Positions 1-8,010 of a stretch of 35,292 nucleotides of DNA are shown here, piece after piece (the first letter of the stretch is position 1; the number at the start of each line of letters is the position of its first letter). The notes beneath the pieces are model-generated. The model was not told where the DNA came from. It did no database searches and saw only the letters and a program-made list of their open reading frames with translations. A program made the position numbers and the translations under genes. Source of the stretch: CBDCYN01 sp965224205 (lineage in GTDB: Bacteria; Planctomycetota; Phycisphaerae; Phycisphaerales; Phycisphaeraceae); NCBI GenBank assembly GCA_965224205.1, contig CBDCYN010000035.1, positions 1-35,292 of the forward strand, in the 5' to 3' direction.

Positions 1-291
1 TATAGATCGGCGTCCATCCCGCTTAATGATATGCCACGGCCAGGGCCGTGATGCTCGAAGCGGCTCATAAGAAAGCCTATAATCTCTGAAATAATCCATT
101 GGATGGGTAAACCACCTGTCCCGTCGTACCATTATGGTAAAATGGATAAATGCAGCGTCGTTGATAGCGGATAATAGAGGATTTACTGAAAGATAATCTT
201 GCTTACACGAATCAGGACAGCCAAACCAATAAGCTGAACTGCTTTAAGAATCCCCAAACCTAGCCCAGCCCGATGCGGAGGTGATCGATCT
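1..291. other. Upstream non-coding region of the giant surface-protein gene
   Basis: No convincing gene is seen here. Near its left end lies a perfect 7-bp inverted repeat (CACGGCC, 2-nt spacer, GGCCGTG; positions 35-50), not followed by a T run, so it is more likely an operator or chance palindrome than a terminator. The right end carries a strong ribosome binding site, GGAGGTGAT at about 275-283, which sets the ATG at 292. The stretch is A+T richer than the neighbouring coding DNA, as expected for a promoter region, but I could not settle on a -35/-10 pair. Confidence 0.5.
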
Positions 292-3200
292 ATGCGTTCG
301 TCGAGCCAGAAGCGACCCCGGTTTACGCCAACTCCAGTACCCTATAAAGCCCCCATACATGTTGGTTCACCCGACGGGCCTTGCCCACCTTTCACCGGGC
401 TAGAGCCGCTTGAGCCCCGTGTCCTGCTCACTGCGGTCGTGACCCAGTCGCCGACCGACTTGCAACTCGCCGCGGGCGCGGCTCCAACGGTTGTCGATCT
501 CAATGAAATTTTTACCGATGACCAGACCGATGGCACCGTCGTGCGGTTCGATACGAACGTGGGGCAGTTCGACATGGGGCTCTACGATCAGCAGACCCCG
601 CTGACGGTGGCCAATTTTCTCAATTACGTCACCGATGGGGATTACGCTAATACGATCATCCATCGCTCCATCCCCGGCTTTGTGATCCAAGGTGGGGGGT
701 TTTCCGCATCCATCCCACCACAAGACGTCCCCGCGGATGGGCCGGTGCAAAACGAACCGGGGATCTCCAACATCCGTGGCCGTGTGGCGATGGCGAAGTT
801 AGGGGGCGATCCGAACAGCGCCACGAACGAATGGTTCGTCAACCTAGACAATAATTCAGGCGTCGGGGCCAATCCCGATGGCAGCGATGACGACAATGGC
901 CTGGACTTTCAAAACGGTGGTTTCACGGCCTTCGGTGAGGTCCTGGACATGACGACGGTCGATCAGATCGCCGCGGTCACCACGTTCAACGCGGGGAATG
1001 TCTTCGGATCCCCGTTCACGAACCTCCCATTGATCAATTTCGACAATACTGGCCCGGTCGCGGTCGAAAACCTGGTTACGGTTAACAGCATCACGGTCCA
1101 AGAGGACGCGACGTTCTCGCCGCGACTGATCTACACCGCCACCAGCACCGATATCAACGCGGTCGTGCCTCAGATCGGCGAAGACGGAACGTTGACGCTC
1201 TCATTCCCCGCGGGGTTTGGCCAGGCAACCGTGACGGTGACCGCTTTGAGTGTGGATGGGCAAACCGTCGAGGAGTCGTTCGACGTCACCGTGAACGACC
1301 CGCCGACCATCAGCACGATCGGCCCCCAAGCGGTCGACGAGGACCAGACCCTCGATTCGATCGCGTTCACCGTCGGCGATTCTAGCACCGATGCGGGTGA
1401 TCTGACCGTCACCGCCACGTCCAGTGATCAGGCGATCATCCCGAACGCGAACCTTCAGCTCGCGAACAACGGCGCCAACCGTACGCTCACGCTCACCCCC
1501 GCGGCCAACACCAGCGGCGGGCCGGTGACCATCACCCTCACGGTCGACGACGGGATCGCTCCGGTTCAGACCACGTTTGAAGTCACGGTCAACGCGGTCA
1601 ACGACCCCCCGGCCATCACCCCGATCGCCGATCAGGAAGTCGACGAGGACCAGGCCCTTGACTCGATCACAATCACGCTAACCGACATCGACTCCCCCGC
1701 CGACAGCCTAAGCGTCATCGCCGCGACATCCAGCGATCAGGCCATCCTTCCCGATGCCAACCTGGTGCTCGATGCAACCGGCTCGACCCTGACCCTGACC
1801 CCCGCCGCCGACGCCACCGGGACGGTCACGATCACCTTGACCGCTTCCGACGGCTTGACCACCGCGACCTCCACCTTCGATCTTACGATCAACCCGATCA
1901 ACGACGCCCCGACGGTCAGCACCATCTCAGGCCCACGGACGATCGAAGAAGACGGCCTGCCGCTGGGCCCATTGGCCTTCACGGTGGGGGATGTGGATAC
2001 CGATCTGGGCAGCCTCACCGTGACCGCCACGTCGAGCAACGAGTCGATTATCCCCAACTCAGGTGAGAACCTGATCCTCGGCGGTGCTGGCTCCGACCGC
2101 ACCATCCAGGTCACCCCGCTAGCCAATGCCCACGGCGGGCCGGTGACCATCACCCTCACGGTCAGCGACGGGCTGGTCACCGCCCAGAGCACGTTTGAGG
2201 TGTCCGTCACCGCGGTAAACGACGACCCCATCGCTCAAGACGACGAAGAGGCGGTCTCTCAGGGCAGCCAAGACAACACGCTGCTCGTCCTCGACAACGA
2301 TTCCAGTGACCCCGAACCCGGCGAGACGCTCACGATCACGGCGGTGAACGATATCTCAGGCGGGGGCACGGTCACGGTCGCGCCGGACGGATTAAGCTTG
2401 TCATACAGCCCAGCTGCCGGTTTCGAGGGGCAAGAAACATTCACGTACACGATCAGCGACGGCAACGGCGGCTCTGCCACGGCGACGGTGACGGTGACGG
2501 TCGCGCCCCTGCCCGACCTGCTAGTCGAGATCGATGAGGTCCAGCTGCCGCAGTCCGCCAAGCAGGGCCAGCGGATCGACAACCTGCCGATCATGGTCAC
2601 AAATCAGGGCAGTGTCGGCTCGTCCGGCCGGGGGGCGATCGAGCTTTACGCCTCAGCCGATGAAGCCTTCGACGCCGGCGGCGATCTGCTGCTAGCCCGT
2701 TTGGAAGATCAGGGGCTGGGCATCGGGGCGGGTAAGACCAAAACGTTCAAAGTGGATTTCGATATCCCTCAAACCGCACCCCTGGGTGATTTTCACCTGA
2801 TCGCCCGTGTGGATGCTGATGATGACATCGTCGAGGGCACCGAATCCAACAACACCGTCGCCTCGACCGCGACCTTCGCGATCACCGAACCGCAGACCGA
2901 TCTGACGGTGTCCCTCAACGGCCTCGAATCCGCCACCCTGGTGCCCGGCAACAAGGTGACGATCCCGGTGACGGTCATCAATTCCGGCACCGAACGGGTC
3001 TCCGAGAAAATCACACTGCGGCTGCTCGTCTCTGCCGACGATGCCCTCGACCCCACGGACCTCGAAGTCGCTAGCACCGAGAAAAAATTCACCCTCAACA
3101 GCAACCAGCAGAAAGACGACAAGCTCCGCTTCACCGTGCCCGATTCACTGCTCAACGGCAGCTATAAGCTGATCGCCCAGGTCGACGCCACCGCGGTCGT

Positions 3201-5301
3201 TGCCGAAATCGATGAAGCCAACAACGCCGTAGCCAGTGGCGTTGATTTCGAGATCACCAAACGGTTCGGCGTGATCGATGGCAAGAGAGTCAAGCTCACG
3301 GTCAACGACGTCACGTACGGGCTATCCGGCGACGGCTTAGCCCAGTTCGACGACGCGGGTAACCTTGCACTGACCGGCACCGACGCCGCTAAATCGTCCG
3401 TGACGGTGAATGCCAAGAAGGACGCCGACGCCTCGATCAACAACCTCACGATCGACGGCTCGATCAAAGCAATTAAGGCCAAACAGGTCGCCGTGAACGG
3501 CGACATCACCATCACCGGCACGGTAACGCAGATCGATCTGCTCGTTCTGGACGAGGACCACCTGATCACTATCGGCGGCACCGTTGACGATAAACCGGTG
3601 AACATCAAGATCAAGGAAGTCGTCGACACCCGGATCGACTCACAGACCCCGATCCGATCGCTATCGGTCGACAGTTGGCTCGATGGCGGCGACGGCGACG
3701 ATCTGATCGAGGCCCCGTGGATCGGCAGCGTCACCAGCAAGGGCGCCTTCGAAGCCGATCTGACGGTCACTGATACCACTCAAAAGAACGCTCTGGGCAA
3801 GATGAACATCAAGGGCGACGTCCAGGGGATCGACATCATCAGCGACGGCCCGATCGGGAACCTTAATTTTGCCGGCGGGCTTTCGAACAGCACGATCACC
3901 GTCAACGATACGGGTGACAAGGCTGTGGCCAGGATCTCGGTCAAGGGTGACGCCGACGCGGTAACGATTACCAGCAACGGGAGGATCGCCAACGCCAGCT
4001 TCTCCGGTGGGCTCGTCAACAGCACGATCACCGCCAACAACACCAGTGACAAGGCATTGGGCAAAGTTTCCGTCAAGGGCGACGCCGAGGGTGTCGAGAT
4101 CACCAGCGACGGGTCGATCGCCGGAATCAGCTTCTCCGGTGGGCTCGTCAACAGCACGATCACTGCCAGCGACACCGGCGACAAGGCGTTGGGCAAGGTC
4201 TCCGTCAAGGGCGACGCCGAGGGTGTCGAGATCACCAGCGACGGGTCGATCGCCGGAATCAGCTTCTCCGGTGGGCTCGTCAACAGCACGATCACCGCCA
4301 ACAACACCGGCGACAAGGCATTGGGCAAGGTCTCCGTCAAGGGCGACGCCGAGGGTGTTCAGATCGCCAGCGACGGGGCAATCGCTGGCGTGAATTTCTC
4401 CGGTGGGCTCGTCAACAGCACGATCGCTGCCAACGACACCAGCGACAAGGCCCTTGGGAAAGTCTCGGTCAAAGGCGACGCCAACGCGGTAACGATCACC
4501 AGCAGTGGCAGGATCACCGGCGTGAATTTCTCCGGTGGGCTCGTCAACAGCACGATCACCGCCAGCGACGCCGGCGACAAGGCGTTGGGCAAGGTCTCCG
4601 TCAAGGGCGACGCCGAGGGTGTCGAGATCATCAGCGACGGATCGATCGCCGGTGTGAGCTTCTCCGGCAAACTCACGAATAGCACGATCACCGCCAGCGA
4701 CACCGGCGACAAGGCGTTGGGCAAGGTCTCCGTCAAGGGCGACGCTGAGGGTGTCGAGATCATCAGCGACGGATCGATCGCTGGTATCAGCTTCTCCGGT
4801 GGACTCGTCAACAGCGCGATTACCACCACCGCCACCGGCGATAAAGCACTGGGCAAGGTCTCCGTCAAGGACGAGGCGGACAACCTGACGATCCGCAGCG
4901 GGGGCAGCATCAACGGCCTGACTTTTGGCCGGCTTGTTGACAGCACCGTGCTGGCGGGGATCGACGGTGCTGTGTTGGGCCTGCCTACCGCGGAGGGTGA
5001 CTTTATCAATCAGGAAGCGGTGATCAAGAGCTTCAAGACCAAGGGCATCAAAGATCAGCCCGCTGACTTCATCAATTCCAACATCGCGGCGTGGGAGATT
5101 GGTAGCATCAGCGTAAAGGTCGCGCAGCTGGATAACGGCGGGGCCCCGTTCGGGTTCGCGGCCAGCGAGATCAAATCGGTCTCGGGCTCGGACGGCCAAG
5201 AGCGGTTGAGGATCACCAACCTCGACGACCCCAACGACCTGACTGATTTCTTGTTCAACGCAAACGTCGACCTGGTGGATCTACAGATCAGCTTGTTCTA
5301 A
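292..5301 (+). CDS. Giant LEPR-XLL surface protein with cyclophilin, Ig-like, CARDB-like and tandem-repeat domains
   Basis: A 1669-residue protein, probably exported and attached to or exposed on the cell surface. Residues 40-46 read LEPRVLL, the LEPR-XLL motif found near the N-terminus of large planctomycete surface proteins; no classical signal peptide precedes it. Residues about 84-250 form a cyclophilin-type peptidyl-prolyl isomerase domain, with the catalytic-arginine motif HRSIPGF followed by VIQGGG. Four Ig/cadherin-like domains start near residues 334, 436, 536 and 642, each opening with a V/I-N-D-x-P type linker. Two CARDB-like adhesion domains follow (about 741-865 and 869-985). Residues about 1193-1544 are eight 44-residue repeats (listed separately), followed by a unique tail. 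The start is fixed by a strong ribosome binding site. Isomerase activity is plausible from conserved residues but untested; an adhesive or matrix role for the rest is inference. It stands alone as a transcription unit. Confidence 0.85.
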   Translation: MRSSSQKRPRFTPTPVPYKAPIHVGSPDGPCPPFTGLEPLEPRVLLTAVVTQSPTDLQLAAGAAPTVVDLNEIFTDDQTDGTVVRFDTNVGQFDMGLYDQQTPLTVANFLNYVTDGDYANTIIHRSIPGFVIQGGGFSASIPPQDVPADGPVQNEPGISNIRGRVAMAKLGGDPNSATNEWFVNLDNNSGVGANPDGSDDDNGLDFQNGGFTAFGEVLDMTTVDQIAAVTTFNAGNVFGSPFTNLPLINFDNTGPVAVENLVTVNSITVQEDATFSPRLIYTATSTDINAVVPQIGEDGTLTLSFPAGFGQATVTVTALSVDGQTVEESFDVTVNDPPTISTIGPQAVDEDQTLDSIAFTVGDSSTDAGDLTVTATSSDQAIIPNANLQLANNGANRTLTLTPAANTSGGPVTITLTVDDGIAPVQTTFEVTVNAVNDPPAITPIADQEVDEDQALDSITITLTDIDSPADSLSVIAATSSDQAILPDANLVLDATGSTLTLTPAADATGTVTITLTASDGLTTATSTFDLTINPINDAPTVSTISGPRTIEEDGLPLGPLAFTVGDVDTDLGSLTVTATSSNESIIPNSGENLILGGAGSDRTIQVTPLANAHGGPVTITLTVSDGLVTAQSTFEVSVTAVNDDPIAQDDEEAVSQGSQDNTLLVLDNDSSDPEPGETLTITAVNDISGGGTVTVAPDGLSLSYSPAAGFEGQETFTYTISDGNGGSATATVTVTVAPLPDLLVEIDEVQLPQSAKQGQRIDNLPIMVTNQGSVGSSGRGAIELYASADEAFDAGGDLLLARLEDQGLGIGAGKTKTFKVDFDIPQTAPLGDFHLIARVDADDDIVEGTESNNTVASTATFAITEPQTDLTVSLNGLESATLVPGNKVTIPVTVINSGTERVSEKITLRLLVSADDALDPTDLEVASTEKKFTLNSNQQKDDKLRFTVPDSLLNGSYKLIAQVDATAVVAEIDEANNAVASGVDFEITKRFGVIDGKRVKLTVNDVTYGLSGDGLAQFDDAGNLALTGTDAAKSSVTVNAKKDADASINNLTIDGSIKAIKAKQVAVNGDITITGTVTQIDLLVLDEDHLITIGGTVDDKPVNIKIKEVVDTRIDSQTPIRSLSVDSWLDGGDGDDLIEAPWIGSVTSKGAFEADLTVTDTTQKNALGKMNIKGDVQGIDIISDGPIGNLNFAGGLSNSTITVNDTGDKAVARISVKGDADAVTITSNGRIANASFSGGLVNSTITANNTSDKALGKVSVKGDAEGVEITSDGSIAGISFSGGLVNSTITASDTGDKALGKVSVKGDAEGVEITSDGSIAGISFSGGLVNSTITANNTGDKALGKVSVKGDAEGVQIASDGAIAGVNFSGGLVNSTIAANDTSDKALGKVSVKGDANAVTITSSGRITGVNFSGGLVNSTITASDAGDKALGKVSVKGDAEGVEIISDGSIAGVSFSGKLTNSTITASDTGDKALGKVSVKGDAEGVEIISDGSIAGISFSGGLVNSAITTTATGDKALGKVSVKDEADNLTIRSGGSINGLTFGRLVDSTVLAGIDGAVLGLPTAEGDFINQEAVIKSFKTKGIKDQPADFINSNIAAWEIGSISVKVAQLDNGGAPFGFAASEIKSVSGSDGQERLRITNLDDPNDLTDFLFNANVDLVDLQISLF
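3869..4924 (+). repeat. Tandem array of eight 132-bp coding repeats
   Basis: The motif TCTCCGGTGGGCTCGTCAAC (with variants) recurs exactly every 132 bp at 3869 (diverged), 4001, 4133, 4265, 4397, 4529, 4661 and 4793, giving eight in-frame 44-residue units with a degenerate continuation afterwards. Units share the residues GDKALGKVSVKGDA. The 95 bases 4069-4163 are identical to 4201-4295, which points to recent duplication or gene conversion. The protein unit, alternating short strands with conserved glycines and asparagines, looks like a beta-solenoid or beta-helix repeat. The copy number could vary between strains by slippage or recombination. Confidence 0.9.
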
Positions 5302-5734
5302 TCAAGGTCTTAAGAAATGGCTGTGGGCTCGTGCGTCGCTGTTGGGACAGCGTCGAGGCGAGACAGCGCAGCGGTCGAGGCGAAGGGAGGGAGGGTTAAT
5401 GAGCATAACCGGCCTTGAGGAGAGGTTGCCTCCCGGGCCGGATAACACAGCAGTTGATAGAGATCCCCGCGGGGTTTGCCGCGGCCGTCGATAACGGCAC
5501 GGCCCGTCACGAAAAATGATCCTTAGATGATGCCCTCAAGGATTTTTGATACGATGCCGACCGTTATAGAATCAAAAATATGAATAAATCCTTCGGCTCA
5601 GGGATGATTGGGTGAGCCTTTTCGTATAATAGGTAGAAGTCAATCGTCTATACACGCCGCGTGGGTTTTTCTAAATCGTCGAATATGGCTAACGAATTGA
5701 AATCAAAACAACGGAGAAAATAAAGGAATTAACG
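5302..5734. other. Non-coding region with several G+C-rich hairpins
   Basis: No gene is supported here. Positions 5409-5441 form a nested hairpin: CCGGCC pairs with GGCCGG, and an inner GAGG pairs with CCTC. Positions 5465-5474 are the palindrome CCCCGCGGGG, and a GCCGT/ACGGC stem follows close by. A weaker stem GGCTCA/TGAGCC (5595-5618) is followed by four T residues and could terminate transcription of the giant gene. TATAAT at 5625-5630 matches a -10 box, but I found no good -35 at the right distance. Confidence 0.45.
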
Positions 5735-6361
5735 ATGGCAAAGACAATACTACAAGCAGCGGTAGGGTTGGTGGTTATGGGAATCGTGGTGCCGGCTTGG
5801 TCGGCGGAGGCGGTGATCGACGATTTTGAATCGTACAACGATAAAGAAGTGATCGGCTCGAGCTGGGACTCGAGCCCATGGCGTCGATTCGGCGAGGCCA
5901 CGGAAGACAACGTGATTGCTACGAAGGCGAAATCAAAGGTGATCTCCGGCAAAGCCAGCGCTGTCTACAGCGTTTCCTGGCCCCGGAAGTTCGGCTGTGC
6001 ACTGCGTGTGTTAGATCAGCCCACGGATCTTTCTCAGCACCAAGCGGTGAGTTTTAAGATCCGATCGAACGAGCCCGCGACGCTCACGGTGGTGCGGCTG
6101 TCGGTCACGGATGGCAGCTCGACCTATCTTTCTAAAGAGCGGTTCCTGCTCTCTGACCAGGTGCAGAACGTCTCATTCAGCTTGAGCGGCGATGCGATGG
6201 AGCTAGTCGACGGAGCCGGTGCCTACGATGATGTAGCCGCCAATGCAACCGCCATCGGGTTCCAGCTCCAGAGCACCACCAGCCGGGATCAAGGTTACAT
6301 CGAGATGATTATCTTTGACGACCTGTCTTTCTCTGACACCACGACCGTCAAAGCCGAGTGA
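5735..6361 (+). CDS. Secreted protein with carbohydrate-binding-like beta-sandwich, function unknown
   Basis: A 208-residue protein with a clear signal peptide: a hydrophobic stretch from residue 6 to about 20, then a WSA cleavage site near residue 24. The mature part begins with an IDDFES motif and continues with alternating strands ending in a FDDLSF motif, a pattern typical of CBM11/CIA30-like or other galactose-binding-type beta-sandwich domains that bind sugars or act as accessory modules. The start is supported by AAGGA seven bases upstream. It is followed by a terminator, so it is probably monocistronic. I recognise the general fold pattern only; ligand and role are unknown. Confidence 0.7.
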   Translation: MAKTILQAAVGLVVMGIVVPAWSAEAVIDDFESYNDKEVIGSSWDSSPWRRFGEATEDNVIATKAKSKVISGKASAVYSVSWPRKFGCALRVLDQPTDLSQHQAVSFKIRSNEPATLTVVRLSVTDGSSTYLSKERFLLSDQVQNVSFSLSGDAMELVDGAGAYDDVAANATAIGFQLQSTTSRDQGYIEMIIFDDLSFSDTTTVKAE

Positions 6362-6437
6362 TCCCTCAACGTAGGCATCCACGGATCGCGGATCACGTGC
6401 CTATGGATAGAACGGACCTCTGATAACCTCAACCATG

Positions 6438-6468
6438 AAGCCCCCGTTGATAGGACGTGGGGCTTTTT
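6438..6468 (+). terminator. Rho-independent terminator after the secreted beta-sandwich gene
   Basis: AAGCCCC (6438-6444) pairs with GGGGCTT (6459-6465), with a T run from 6464 to 6468. A second imperfect inverted repeat, TAGGCA/TGCCTA (6372-6403), lies just before it. Because this hairpin covers the first possible ATG of the next reading frame, it argues that the lipoprotein starts downstream at 6525. Confidence 0.75.
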
Positions 6469-6524
6469 CGTCGATCGACCACGTCCCTCAAAAGTCAGCA
6501 CCCAGAACAACTCCGAGGAGCCTC

Positions 6525-7187
6525 ATGACACACCAACCATGGCAACGGATCGGGATCTGCATCACCCTCGCCCTGCTGACCGCTTGCGGAGACGAGTCAG
6601 GCGGAAACAGCAACGCGTCGGTCCCCACAGGCAACGCCCCTACGCAAGATCGCCACACAACCTCGACTCACGCCCTTAAAGATAAAATCGACCACGCGGC
6701 GCAACAGCTCGAACACACCGCCGAGAAAGTCACCGAAACTGCCGCGAAGGTCACCGAACAGGTCGCCGAGAAAGCTGAGCAGGCGGTCGAGGCCGTGGTG
6801 GATCAGGGAAAGGAGACTGCCTCGAAAGCCTCTGACCAGACCAAACAAAAAATCGCCGCCTTCGTCGATCAAGCCACCGCCCAGCTAGACACCCAGCGGT
6901 CGAACCTAGCGAGCCTCAAATCGATGGTCGGGGCCAAGGCCGACGACACGATGAAGGACCTGATCAGCCAGCTGGGCACCAAACTCGGGTCGGCCAAGGG
7001 GGTCCTCGACCGGATCAGCAACACCGATGCCAGCAGCTTCGATGCCTTAAAAGGCGAGTTCTCGACGATCATGGGCCAGGTCAAGACCCTCTACGATCAG
7101 GCGATGGAAAAAGCAGCTAGTCTCACGAGCGGTGAAGGCCTCGACACCCTCAAAAATGCCGCTGAGGGCTTGATGCAAAGCAAGTAA
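6525..7187 (+). CDS. Helical lipoprotein with apolipoprotein/LEA-like amphipathic segments
   Basis: A 220-residue lipoprotein. The signal sequence ends in a lipobox LTAC with the lipidated cysteine at residue 21. After a short low-complexity linker, residues about 45-110 consist of amphipathic helix rich in Ala, Glu, Lys, Thr and Val in an apolipoprotein- or LEA-like heptad/11-mer pattern (for example KVTETAAKVTEQVAEKAEQ), followed by further helical sequence to the C-terminus. The open frame extends upstream to 6435, but that ATG lies inside a terminator; the ATG at 6525 has GAGGAG four bases before it and a proper signal peptide. It probably forms a periplasm-facing helical rod or coiled coil on a membrane. 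Specific function is unknown. Confidence 0.75.
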   Translation: MTHQPWQRIGICITLALLTACGDESGGNSNASVPTGNAPTQDRHTTSTHALKDKIDHAAQQLEHTAEKVTETAAKVTEQVAEKAEQAVEAVVDQGKETASKASDQTKQKIAAFVDQATAQLDTQRSNLASLKSMVGAKADDTMKDLISQLGTKLGSAKGVLDRISNTDASSFDALKGEFSTIMGQVKTLYDQAMEKAASLTSGEGLDTLKNAAEGLMQSK

Positions 7188-7389
7188 GGACCCCTCGGTC
7201 GTGTCCTATAACATGGGGCTTGCCCGGGCACGGGCCGAAAATGTTTCAAGCCTCGGTACGACCAGGTGTCACCACAAACCCATTCAATCCTGGAACCCCG
7301 CGCGTCGAAGCGCTAAGGTATGGGTAGCTTGAGTGAGGTTCCATTGCGGCACCTCCCAGGAGGAGAAGCCCAAAAGATAAGGTTTGGTC

Positions 7390-7701
7390 ATGTTCAGCCG
7401 ACTCATCATCGCGGTCCTTTTCTTTGCCCTCGGCGCCGGGGCGGTCTATTACGGGTTGTCTCACCATGTCGTGGTCACGGAGAACGGCACCCTGAGTCTG
7501 TCTAAGAAGAACATGGCGATCGCCGAGACCTACGTCGACATCCGAGACTGGTCCGCCGAGGACTTCCGAGCCCACCCCGCGGTGACCCAGGCCCTGGTCG
7601 ACAACGGCCACGGCGATCTAGTGCCGCTCACCGCCACCGGCCCACTGCGCGGAGCGGTCAAAGAGGCCGTCCAAGGGGTCATCGACGACCTGTTGAAATA
7701 G
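7390..7701 (+). CDS. Small single-pass membrane protein, unknown function
   Basis: A 103-residue protein with one N-terminal hydrophobic segment (about residues 4-23) followed by a soluble domain of about 75 residues, probably periplasmic or an uncleaved anchor form. The ATG at 7390 has AAGG seven bases upstream; a TTG six bases earlier is too close to that site. It lies about 200 bp after the lipoprotein gene on the same strand and may or may not be co-transcribed. I do not recognise a family. Confidence 0.65.
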   Translation: MFSRLIIAVLFFALGAGAVYYGLSHHVVVTENGTLSLSKKNMAIAETYVDIRDWSAEDFRAHPAVTQALVDNGHGDLVPLTATGPLRGAVKEAVQGVIDDLLK

Positions 7702-7757
7702 CCCCACGTCGATCCAGCCAGCCGGCGTCAGATCCGCAGCCATCATTTTTTCTGTCA

Positions 7758-7780
7758 CGGGGTGCAAGTCCCTCACCCCG
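7758..7780 (+). promoter_or_regulatory. Stem-loop 1 in the cluster leader
   Basis: CGGGGTG (7758-7764) pairs perfectly with CACCCCG (7774-7780) around a 9-nt loop. There is no T run. The phrase GGTGCAAGTCC in this element resembles a sequence seen in domain I of bacterial group II introns, but no intron-encoded protein or domain V is present. Confidence 0.45.
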
Positions 7781-7805
7781 CGTGCGTATAGATGGAGGGA
7801 GGCGG

Positions 7806-7847
7806 TGATGAATCAAGCCACCTTGCACACGCGGGCTTGATTCATCA
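7806..7847 (+). promoter_or_regulatory. Stem-loop 2, a 14-bp perfect hairpin in the cluster leader
   Basis: TGATGAATCAAGCC (7806-7819) is the exact reverse complement of GGCTTGATTCATCA (7834-7847), separated by a 14-nt loop. It is not followed by a T run, so it is unlikely to be an intrinsic terminator. It lies 163 bp before the first gene of the oxidoreductase cluster, so it could be an operator, an RNA regulatory element or a relic of a mobile element. Confidence 0.65.
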
Positions 7848-8010
7848 GGGCGACCATGAACTAGAAAGACGGATGGGGCGATACCGGCGGTTACCCGATT
7901 GCTTCGCAGACGAACCCGACCTCCGCGCCCATCGCAGAATTAGCTAAAGTAAAAGGTCTCAGGGCATCGGCTATCCTCGCACGATCGCCGCAACAATCAA
8001 GGGGGCTTGC

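Larger units (their letters stand above)
7702..8010. other. Leader region of the oxylipin-like gene cluster
   Basis: No gene is seen here. The stretch carries two notable stem-loops (listed separately at 7758-7780 and 7806-7847) and a G-rich ribosome binding site (AGGGGGC, about 7999-8006) in front of a TTG start at 8011. It presumably contains the promoter of the five-gene cluster, but I could not identify a convincing -35/-10 pair. Confidence 0.5.

Noticed and set aside
3869..4924. Regularly spaced repeats considered as a CRISPR array
   Set aside because: The period is 132 bp, whole units are repeated without unique spacers, and they encode in-frame protein repeats.
3661..5199. A 512-codon open frame on the minus strand inside the giant surface gene
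   Set aside because: It mirrors the in-frame 132-bp repeats and the codon bias of the plus-strand gene; it has no recognisable domain or signal and lies wholly inside a well-supported gene.
5310..5510. A 66-codon minus-strand frame after the giant gene
   Set aside because: It spans the G+C-rich hairpins, has no start signals and no recognisable domain.
6435..6524. Longer N-terminus for the helical lipoprotein starting at 6435
   Set aside because: The first ATG is inside the terminator of the previous gene and the extension would bury the lipoprotein signal; the ATG at 6525 has a good ribosome binding site.
7758..7850. A full group II intron
   Set aside because: Only a short phrase resembles domain I; there is no reverse transcriptase gene, domain V hairpin or intron boundary within reach.
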